64,000 bases of DNA from Lachnospiraceae bacterium JLR.KK002 (lineage in GTDB: Bacteria; Bacillota; Clostridia; Lachnospirales; Lachnospiraceae), in assembly GCA_036941025.1 (NCBI GenBank), contig JAYMNP010000001.1, forward strand, positions 3,950,001 to 4,014,000, given 5' to 3'. A program made the position numbers and the translations under genes. Positions within the stretch are counted from its first letter, which is position 1; every line of letters begins with the position of its first letter. The notes beneath the pieces were generated by a model, which had not been told where the DNA came from, made no database searches, and saw nothing but the letters and a program-made list of their open reading frames with translations. Shown piece after piece: positions 26,159 to 32,787 of this stretch.

Positions 26159-26557
26159 ATGTTAAATGAAGAAAGAATTCGCCTTATGACGAAAATGGCT
26201 GCCTATGAGGCAGGAGAAGGAAAAGAAAATCTGCCTGTGAAACAATATTATCGGAGAGATTATGTGGGATACGAGATGCTCAAAACGTTTCTCACTTCCA
26301 CCATATCTTTTGGGATTCTGCTGGTATGCTGGCTGGTATACAGGATGGAAGACCTGACAGAATTTCTCAAAGGCAGGGATTTGCCGGAACTGGGCATGTG
26401 GCTTATCATCCGGTATGTAGTATTTATCAGTATTTACCAGGTCATTGCCTGTATTGTATACACCAGACGTTATAAGAGAGCAACCGCCAGTGTAAAGGAG
26501 TATTATGCTACCCTGAAGAAGGTGGAAAAACTCCGGGAGAAGGAAGAACGATTATAA
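26159..26557 (+). CDS. Small two-helix membrane protein, 132 aa, unknown function
   Basis: I do not recognise a named family. The N-terminal third is charged and cytosolic (NEERIRLMTKMAAYEAGEGKENLPVKQYYRRDYVGYEML). Two hydrophobic helices follow (about residues 45-65 and 85-105: TSTISFGILLVCWLVY, WLIIRYVVFISIYQVIACIVY), and a basic helical tail (YKRATASVKEYYATLKKVEKLREKEER). The start ATG 26159 has GGACGG upstream; an in-frame ATG at 26144 is an alternative. It is probably co-transcribed with the next gene and lies upstream of cdaA. Confidence 0.7.
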   Translation: MLNEERIRLMTKMAAYEAGEGKENLPVKQYYRRDYVGYEMLKTFLTSTISFGILLVCWLVYRMEDLTEFLKGRDLPELGMWLIIRYVVFISIYQVIACIVYTRRYKRATASVKEYYATLKKVEKLREKEERL

Positions 26558-26575
26558 CTTTTGGAGGATTTGGAA

Positions 26576-27568
26576 ATGACAGGTTTGTTGGAAATAAGGG
26601 AAAAACTGCGTTTTTTTTACGGGAAATATGAGTTGTATGTGACAGCAGGCATAAAATTTGTTCTGGGTCTGACGGTATTTTTCATGATTAACAGCCAGCT
26701 TGGCTATATGGAGCGGCTGGACCATCCGGCGGTGGTACTGATGCTGTCTCTTGGATGTGCGTTTCTGCCCATTAATGCAATGATTGTGCTGGCCTGCGGA
26801 ATGATACTGCTCCATCTGTCTGCACTGTCGCTGGAAGCCTGTGCCATTGGCCTGTGCCTGTTTTTGCTGCTTTTTTTTCTGTATGGGAAGTTTGCGCCTC
26901 AGAATGGGTACAGTGCCGTGCTGACTTCTGTGCTCTGCTTTTTCCGGATACCTCATGTTATGCCGGTGGCAACAGGAATGTTGAAAGGGCCTTCTGCATA
27001 TTTATCAGTATTGTGTGGAGTTGTCACTTACTTTTATGTAAGAGGAGTACAGGAGAACCTGGTGAACTTCACATCTACAGAAGAGACGGAAGGATTTGCC
27101 AAATTTACAGCTGCTCTGCGGATTCTAACCGGGAACAGGGAAATGTATCTGGTGCTGGCTGCCTTTCTGATTACCTCGCTGGTGGTCTATGTGATTCGCC
27201 GACAGTCCATCAATTATGCATGGAGGATTGCTCTGGTTGCAGGCAGTATGCTGGAACTGATTATTCTGCTGGTAGGGTATATCCTGCTGGATATGACGGA
27301 CAGAATCCTGTGGGTTGTGACAGGGGTTCTGATATCTCTGGGAATTTCTCTGATTCTGGAATTCTTTTTCTATAATCTGGATTATTCCAGGATAGAACGG
27401 GTACAATTTGAAGATGACGAGTACTATTATTTTGTGAAGGCCGTTCCCAAAGTATTTGTGACAAAAAAGGAAAAGAGAGTGAAGCGGATTACGCCGAAAA
27501 AGCGTACCACCGTCAATCGCAGGGATTTGGCCAGAGAACTGGATATTGACCAGGATTTGCTGGAATAG
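26576..27568 (+). CDS. Polytopic membrane protein upstream of cdaA, 330 aa
   Basis: About nine or ten hydrophobic segments span residues 25-270 (for example FVLGLTVFFMINSQLGYME, VVLMLSLGCAFLPINAMIVLACGMILLHLSALS, MYLVLAAFLITSLVVYVIRR). The C-terminal 60 residues are soluble and basic (QFEDDEYYYFVKAVPKVFVTKKEKRVKRITPKK). No named domain is recognised. GGAGG lies before the ATG at 26576. The stop of the preceding gene is 18 bases upstream, and cdaA follows after 88 bases, so it may be part of the same envelope-related unit. Confidence 0.75.
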   Translation: MTGLLEIREKLRFFYGKYELYVTAGIKFVLGLTVFFMINSQLGYMERLDHPAVVLMLSLGCAFLPINAMIVLACGMILLHLSALSLEACAIGLCLFLLLFFLYGKFAPQNGYSAVLTSVLCFFRIPHVMPVATGMLKGPSAYLSVLCGVVTYFYVRGVQENLVNFTSTEETEGFAKFTAALRILTGNREMYLVLAAFLITSLVVYVIRRQSINYAWRIALVAGSMLELIILLVGYILLDMTDRILWVVTGVLISLGISLILEFFFYNLDYSRIERVQFEDDEYYYFVKAVPKVFVTKKEKRVKRITPKKRTTVNRRDLARELDIDQDLLE

Positions 27569-27656
27569 AAAAATGAACGGAATTCGGCCGGCTGCAGGAA
27601 GAGCAGGCCGGCAGTTTACGGAAATCTGAAATGACAAAAAGAAAGGGGATGAAAAA

Positions 27657-28562
27657 ATGATACGGGATTTATTCGCAATGATGAATTCTTTTGCATCGAA
27701 GTACCTGTTCTGGGTAGACCGGCACAGTATAACCAAAACAGATATTGCGGAAATTATTATTATTTCATTCCTGATTTATAATATTCTGGTCTGGGTGAAA
27801 CAGACCAGAGCATGGAATCTGCTGAAAGGAATCATTGTGGTGCTGGTATTTGTTATGCTTGCCGCAATGTTCCAGATGAATAATATTCTGTGGATTGCAG
27901 GGAAAACCATTAACGTGGCGGTAATCGCGATTATCATTGTATTCCAGCCGGAGCTGCGGCGGGCGCTGGAACAGCTTGGACAGAAGAACTTTATAACATC
28001 GGTATTCTCTTTTGATTCACAGAAGAACCAGGAGCGGTTCAGCGAACGTGTGGTCAATGAGATTGTAAAGGCAACTTATGAAATGGCCAAAGTGAAGACA
28101 GGTGCGCTGATTGTTATTGAGCAGGACGTGGTGCTTAAGGAATATGAGAGAACCGGAATTCCGCTGGATTCTCTGGTGTCCAGCCAGCTTCTGATTAACA
28201 TTTTTGAACACAATACACCGCTGCATGACGGAGCTATTCTTGTGCGGGGCGAACGTGTAGTATCGGCCACCTGCTATCTGCCCCTTTCTGATAATATGGA
28301 GCTGAGCAAAGAGCTCGGAACCCGGCATCGTGCGGCGGTAGGAATCAGTGAGGTCTGCGATGCCCTGACTATTGTGGTGTCTGAGGAAACCGGAAATGTG
28401 TCCATTGCTGTGGGAGGAGAACTGTATCGGAATGTGGATGCGGAATACTTAAAAGGAAAATTGAATTTTATCCGAAAAGGCTCCATGGATGTGGCAAGAT
28501 TCCGGATATGGAAAAGGAGGATGAAGCATGTTCAGGAAAATGATGAAGCATCTGGTGAATAA
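27657..28562 (+). CDS. cdaA: Diadenylate cyclase CdaA, 301 aa
   Basis: Membrane-bound enzyme joining two ATP into cyclic di-AMP, a messenger controlling potassium and osmolyte balance. N-terminal three TM helices (residues about 20-95), then the DAC domain with the two catalytic motifs intact: LHDGAILVRGERVVSATCYLP (DGA) and LGTRHRAAVGISEV (RHR). Length is slightly above the typical 270-290. GGGGATG lies before the ATG. It overlaps cdaR by 35 bases and heads the standard cdaA-cdaR-glmM cluster. Confidence 0.96.
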   Translation: MIRDLFAMMNSFASKYLFWVDRHSITKTDIAEIIIISFLIYNILVWVKQTRAWNLLKGIIVVLVFVMLAAMFQMNNILWIAGKTINVAVIAIIIVFQPELRRALEQLGQKNFITSVFSFDSQKNQERFSERVVNEIVKATYEMAKVKTGALIVIEQDVVLKEYERTGIPLDSLVSSQLLINIFEHNTPLHDGAILVRGERVVSATCYLPLSDNMELSKELGTRHRAAVGISEVCDALTIVVSEETGNVSIAVGGELYRNVDAEYLKGKLNFIRKGSMDVARFRIWKRRMKHVQENDEASGE

Positions 28563-29958
28563 TCCGGGGCTGAAAATTCTGTCCGTCCTCCTGTCTGTTG
28601 TATTGTGGATGGTGGTAGTAAAAATGGCAGATCCGGACTTTACCAAAACATTTTCTGTTCCGGTGGAAATTCTGAATAAAGAAGTGATTCGTACCATGGG
28701 AAAAGTGCCGGATATTGTGGGAGATACGGATATTGCAGTGTTCTATATTTCCGGCCCCCGGAGTTATGTGGAAGACATGGACAGTGATGATTTCAGTGTG
28801 ACTGCGGATCTGAGTCAGGTAGATTTGAGCCAGGACGGAGAGACGAAACTGGTGCCCATTGAAATCACTGCGAAAAAGAATGAAAAGCATATTGACATTA
28901 TCCGAAAAACAGTAAACATGCAGATTACCCTGGAGGATTTGTCTGAACAGAAATTTGTAATATCTCCGGAAACCACAGGAACTCCGGCAGAAGGCTGCGC
29001 TATCGGTGATGTGGAGGTGATTCCGAATCTTCTGCAGGTATCCGGACCGGAATCTGTGGTATCAAGGATTAATCGCGTATCTGCTTCCATCAATGTGGAT
29101 GGAATATCCAGCGATGTAACGGACAGCGTGAAGCCCGTCCTGTATGATGAGAACGGAGAAGTGATTTCTTCTGAACTGCTGGAAATGAATCAGAATGTAG
29201 TGACCATAAGAGCCAGCATTCTGGGCACCAAAAGTGTGCCTGTCCGCTGTCAGGTAAGCGGAGCCCCGGCAGAAGGTTACGAGTACCGGGGTGTGGAATT
29301 AACACCGGAGACGGTTCTGATTAAAGGGGAGGCCGCATTGCTGAACGGAATTAATTCCATTGATATTCCGGAAGATGTAATCAATATAGAAGGGGAAAAG
29401 GAAGATATTGAGACTACCGTTGATATTACTCCTTATCTGGGAGACGGAGGAATTTCTCTGGTGGATGACATTGCCAATCAGGTGGTTGTAAAAGTGCTGA
29501 TTGAGCAGAAAGAATCCAAAGTATTCCATTTGCCGGTGGACAGCATTAAAATCAACGGGCTGAGTCAGGATTATAAGCTGTCCTTCAGCGGAAGCACAGT
29601 CGCAATAACCGTCAGGGCACTGAAAGAGTATATGGATACCCTGCAGAACGGAAGCATTAAGGCGGAGCTGGATGTTGCGGAACTGGAGCCGGGTACCCAT
29701 ACCCTGCCTCTTGACGTGACTTTGCCGGATGATAAATTTGAGTTGCCGGATACCATCAATGTACAGATTACCATTGAGGATAAAAATGCCCCTCCGGAAG
29801 TAAATCAGGATGAAGCAGATCAGTCCGGAAATAATAACAGCAATAATAATAGTAATAACAACAATAATAGTAATAACAGCAATAATAACAGCAATCAGAA
29901 CGGAAATAACAGCGGAACGAGCCAGAATAACAGAGACAGAGATGCAGAAGAAGACTGA
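28528..29958 (+). CDS. cdaR: CdaA regulator CdaR with YbbR domains, 476 aa
   Basis: Extracytoplasmic regulator of CdaA. One N-terminal TM helix (LKILSVLLSVVLWMVVVKMADP) is followed by four YbbR-type beta repeats of about 80-90 residues, recognisable from GCAIGDVEVIPNLLQVSGPESVVSRI and GYEYRGVELTPETVLIKGEAALL. The last about 50 residues are a Ser/Asn-rich low-complexity tail with long runs of N (bases about 29818-29935), unusual for the family. Start ATG 28528 has GGAGG upstream within cdaA. glmM follows after 50 bases. Confidence 0.93.
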   Translation: MFRKMMKHLVNNPGLKILSVLLSVVLWMVVVKMADPDFTKTFSVPVEILNKEVIRTMGKVPDIVGDTDIAVFYISGPRSYVEDMDSDDFSVTADLSQVDLSQDGETKLVPIEITAKKNEKHIDIIRKTVNMQITLEDLSEQKFVISPETTGTPAEGCAIGDVEVIPNLLQVSGPESVVSRINRVSASINVDGISSDVTDSVKPVLYDENGEVISSELLEMNQNVVTIRASILGTKSVPVRCQVSGAPAEGYEYRGVELTPETVLIKGEAALLNGINSIDIPEDVINIEGEKEDIETTVDITPYLGDGGISLVDDIANQVVVKVLIEQKESKVFHLPVDSIKINGLSQDYKLSFSGSTVAITVRALKEYMDTLQNGSIKAELDVAELEPGTHTLPLDVTLPDDKFELPDTINVQITIEDKNAPPEVNQDEADQSGNNNSNNNSNNNNNSNNSNNNSNQNGNNSGTSQNNRDRDAEED

Positions 29959-30008
29959 CAGGTTCGTTTACCATAGTATGCAAAATTGCATACGGAATGG
30001 AGGAAAAT

Positions 30009-31358
30009 ATGGCAAGAATGTTTGGAACAGACGGCGTGAGAGGCGTGGCGGGCACGGAGCTTACCATAGAGCTGGCTATGAAGCTGGGGCAGGCAGGGGC
30101 CTATGTACTCACGAAAGAAAAATCATATCAGCCCACGATTATTGTGGGATGTGACACAAGAATTTCAGGAGGAATGCTGGCCAATGCCCTGATGGCAGGA
30201 ATATGTTCCGTAGGGGCAAATGCCGTATACATGGGTGTGGTACCCACACCGGCTATTGCTTATCTGACCAGAAAACATAAGGTGGAAGCCGGAGTAGTTA
30301 TTTCCGCTTCCCATAATCCCATGGAATTTAACGGGATTAAGTTCTTTAACGGAGAAGGGTATAAGCTGTCCGATGAACTGGAAGACGAGATAGAAGCTCT
30401 GATTAAGAATGGTATGAAAGATGTTGCCATGCCTCTCGGTTCCGGTATCGGAAATATCAGTTATCGTTTTGATGCCAGGGAAGAATATGTATTCTTCATG
30501 AAAAAAACAGTTCCGGTGGATTTAAGCGGTCTGAAAATTGTGGTGGACTGTGCGGAAGGGGCTTCCCATTATACGGCGGTGGAGACGTTAAAGGGTCTTG
30601 GAGCTAATCTGGTGGCAATCCATACCAGTCCCGACGGAACCAATATCAATGCCAACTGCGGCTCCACTCATATGGATGAGCTGCGGGCAAGGGTGGTTTA
30701 CGAAAAGGCCAATGTGGGAATTGCGTTTGACGGGGATGCAGACCGTATGCTGGCGGTGGATGAGAAGGGTGATGTGGTAGACGGTGACCAGGTGATGGCC
30801 ATTATCGGAAACTACATGAAAGAACATGGCAATCTGAAGAAAAATACCATCGTGGGAACCGTTATGAGCAATCTTGGATTTACGCTGATGGGGAAACAAC
30901 GGGGAATCCACATTGAACAGACAAAAGTGGGGGACCGCTATGTTCTGGAAAATATGAGAGAAAATGGGTATAATATAGGAGGAGAACAGTCCGGGCATAT
31001 TATTTTCCTGGATGAAAATACCACCGGAGACGGTCTGCTGAGCGCTCTGCACCTGCTGGAAGTTATGGTGGAGACAAAAGAGCCTCTTTCTCAGCTGGCT
31101 CAGATTATGGAAGTATTGCCGCAGGCCCTTGTGAATGCAAAAGTACCAAATCACAAGAAAGAACATTTTATGGAATATCCGGAAATTGCCCAGGCAATCC
31201 ATGAACTGGAACAGAAATTTGCAGGAGAAGGCAGAGTTCTGATTCGTCCATCCGGTACGGAACCGCTGATTCGGGTTATGATTGAGGGGAAAGACCAGGC
31301 AGAGATTAATCAGGATGCAAAAAATCTGGCCGATCTGATTATGAAAAATATGTTGTAA
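30009..31358 (+). CDS. glmM: Phosphoglucosamine mutase GlmM, 449 aa
   Basis: Interconverts glucosamine-6-P and glucosamine-1-P, the step leading to UDP-GlcNAc and peptidoglycan. N-terminal MFGTDGVRGVAGTELT, the phosphoserine loop ISASHNPMEFNGIKFF, the metal loop AFDGDADRMLAVDEKGD and the substrate loop GGEQSGHIIF are present, as is the C-terminal phosphate-binding IRPSGTEPLIRVMIEG. Length is standard. The start ATG 30009 has GGAGG upstream. GlmM in this operon is known to bind and restrain CdaA in other Firmicutes. Confidence 0.97.
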   Translation: MARMFGTDGVRGVAGTELTIELAMKLGQAGAYVLTKEKSYQPTIIVGCDTRISGGMLANALMAGICSVGANAVYMGVVPTPAIAYLTRKHKVEAGVVISASHNPMEFNGIKFFNGEGYKLSDELEDEIEALIKNGMKDVAMPLGSGIGNISYRFDAREEYVFFMKKTVPVDLSGLKIVVDCAEGASHYTAVETLKGLGANLVAIHTSPDGTNINANCGSTHMDELRARVVYEKANVGIAFDGDADRMLAVDEKGDVVDGDQVMAIIGNYMKEHGNLKKNTIVGTVMSNLGFTLMGKQRGIHIEQTKVGDRYVLENMRENGYNIGGEQSGHIIFLDENTTGDGLLSALHLLEVMVETKEPLSQLAQIMEVLPQALVNAKVPNHKKEHFMEYPEIAQAIHELEQKFAGEGRVLIRPSGTEPLIRVMIEGKDQAEINQDAKNLADLIMKNML

Positions 31359-31376
31359 TTTACAATGAGGAGGGGC

Positions 31377-31410
31377 CCGGTTATCTTATTCGAAAGGATA
31401 AGATAACCGG
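31377..31410 (+). repeat. Perfect 13-bp stem-loop after glmM
   Basis: CCGGTTATCTTAT (31377-31389) pairs with ATAAGATAACCGG (31398-31410) with an 8-base loop. It is not followed by Ts but directly by the first Shine-Dalgarno-bearing repeat, so it may act on translation or mRNA processing rather than termination. Confidence 0.75.
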
Positions 31411-31541
31411 GAGGAGTCCTGATGGTTCTATCCGGAGAGAAGTATTTTGAAAAGAGGAGTCCTGATGGGTTCTATCCGGAGAGAAGCATTTTGAAAAGAG
31501 GAGTCCTGATGGTTTTATCCGGAAAAAGACCGGGAGAAACC
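31411..31541 (+). repeat. Tandem repeat, period 43-44 bp, three copies
   Basis: Units begin at 31411, 31454 and 31498, each opening GAGGAGTCCTGATGG and continuing TTCTATCCGGAGAGAAG (third unit TTTTATCCGGAAAAAG). The first two are nearly identical apart from one inserted G and one T/C change; the third is degenerate at its end. Every unit holds a Shine-Dalgarno (GAGGAG) and an ATG seven bases on. Confidence 0.85.
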
Positions 31542-31577
31542 TGGCAGAAAATGTATTGGAGGAACGAAGATGGTTAG
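31422..31577 (+). CDS. Possible 51-aa leader ORF overlapping the HPr start
   Basis: From the ATG of the first repeat unit, preceded by GAGGAGTCCTG, an open frame runs through all three units and ends at TAG 31575-31577, eight bases into the HPr gene. The two ATGs (first and third unit) are in the same frame because the units sum to 87 bases. The peptide (MVLSGEKYFEKRSPDGFYPE and on) matches no family I know. It could be a coupling leader for HPr or a chance frame. Confidence 0.3.
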   Translation: MVLSGEKYFEKRSPDGFYPERSILKRGVLMVLSGKRPGETWQKMYWRNEDG

Positions 31578-31833
31578 TCAGAAAGTAACGATTAAAAATC
31601 CTACGGGCCTGCATTTAAGACCGGCAGGAATTTTGTGTAAAGAAGCGGTGAAATACCAGGCGTTGATTACCTTTAATTTTAAAGGAGGCACTGCAAATGC
31701 CAAAAGTGTGCTGAGCGTATTGGGAGCATGTATTAAATCCGGTGATTCCATAGAATTTGTCTGTGAAGGGGAGGACGAAGAGGAAGCGCTGCAGGCGGTA
31801 GTAACAGCAGTGGAAAATGGACTTGGAGAATAA
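31570..31833 (+). CDS. ptsH: HPr phosphocarrier protein, 87 aa
   Basis: Phosphotransfer protein of the sugar PTS. The active-site His is in GLHLRPAGIL near residue 15; the regulatory Ser region is NAKSVLSVLGACI near residue 46, the site modified by HPr kinase in Firmicutes. Length is standard. The motif has Leu in place of the usual Ala after the catalytic His (GLHLRP instead of GLHARP). TGGAGGAACG lies before the ATG. Neither enzyme I nor HPr kinase is nearby, so this may be a stand-alone or Crh-like copy, though the His is kept. Confidence 0.92.
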   Translation: MVSQKVTIKNPTGLHLRPAGILCKEAVKYQALITFNFKGGTANAKSVLSVLGACIKSGDSIEFVCEGEDEEEALQAVVTAVENGLGE

Positions 31834-31837
31834 AACA

Positions 31838-31882
31838 GAGACCGGTTTCAGATTGTAAAATATGAAACTGGTCTCCGATTTC
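31838..31882 (+). terminator. Stem-loop after HPr, probable terminator
   Basis: GAGACCGGTTTCA (31838-31850) pairs with TGAAACTGGTCTC (31863-31875), 12 Watson-Crick pairs and one G-U. The downstream CGATTTCTG is only weakly T-rich. Confidence 0.6.
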
Positions 31883-31911
31883 TGTAAATCAGATTTAATA
31901 TGGAGGCGATT

Positions 31912-32766
31912 ATGAAGAAAATTCTTATTACAGGCTGCAATGGACAGCTTGGACGAGCACTGAATCAGATTTATGATGGAGCATATCTGATTAACACGGA
32001 TGTGGCGGAGGGAGAAGGACGGAAGGCGCTGGATATTACAGATGTGGATGCAGTTTTAAAGATGGTGCGGGACGAAAAACCGGATGTTATCATTAACTGT
32101 GCGGCTCACACTGCAGTGGAACTCTGCGAGAGCCAGGAAGATCTGGCTTACCGCATTAATGCCATCGGAGCGCGGAATCTGAGCATTGCCGCTGCCCAGG
32201 TGGATGCAAAGCTCATTCAGATTTCCACAGATTATGTGTTTGACGGAAATGGGACAAGGCCCTACAGGGAGTTTGATACTCCAGGGTCTGACAGTGTTTA
32301 CGGCAAGACAAAGCTGGAAGGAGAACGGTTTGTAAAAGAATTTGCACCGAAGCACTTTATTTTGCGGACTGCCTGGCTCTATGGAGACGGGAAGAATTTC
32401 CTGAAAACCATGCTTCGGCTGTCCGAGACAAACCAGGAAGTGAAGGTGGTCAATGACCAGTTCGGCAACCCCACCAGCGCGAAAGAGCTGGCAAGGCTGA
32501 TTCATTTTCTGGAACCGGGGGAAAATTACGGAACCTTTCATGCCACCTGTGAAGGACAGTGCAGCTGGGCGGATTTTGCAGCGAAGATATTTGAACTGGC
32601 AGGGAAATCCACAAAGGTCATCCCCATTTCCACAGAAGAATATAACGCAAAAGTAAAAAGGCCTGCATATTCTGTTCTGGACAATTATATGCTGCGTCTG
32701 ACCACGGATTACCGGATGGCAGACTGGGAAACAGCATTGCAGGAATATATGGACGAGTTACAGTAG
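31912..32766 (+). CDS. rfbD: dTDP-4-dehydrorhamnose reductase, 284 aa
   Basis: Last enzyme of dTDP-L-rhamnose synthesis. Rossmann start ITGCNGQLGRAL, then NCAAHTAVELCESQ, the STDYVFDGNGTRPYREFD segment, the catalytic YGKTKLEGERFV, and C-terminal AKVKRPAYSVLDN are family hallmarks. Start ATG 31912 has TGGAGGCG upstream; an in-frame ATG at 31900 overlaps that ribosome site. The other three rhamnose genes are 17 kb downstream (49367-52134), so the pathway is complete but split by the glycan-assembly genes. Confidence 0.95.
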   Translation: MKKILITGCNGQLGRALNQIYDGAYLINTDVAEGEGRKALDITDVDAVLKMVRDEKPDVIINCAAHTAVELCESQEDLAYRINAIGARNLSIAAAQVDAKLIQISTDYVFDGNGTRPYREFDTPGSDSVYGKTKLEGERFVKEFAPKHFILRTAWLYGDGKNFLKTMLRLSETNQEVKVVNDQFGNPTSAKELARLIHFLEPGENYGTFHATCEGQCSWADFAAKIFELAGKSTKVIPISTEEYNAKVKRPAYSVLDNYMLRLTTDYRMADWETALQEYMDELQ

Positions 32767-32787
32767 ACAAAGTAAGGAGATTCCGGA

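Noticed and set aside
31411..31541. CRISPR array at the HPr leader
   Set aside because: Units are directly adjacent with no unique spacers and contain ribosome sites; no cas genes are near.
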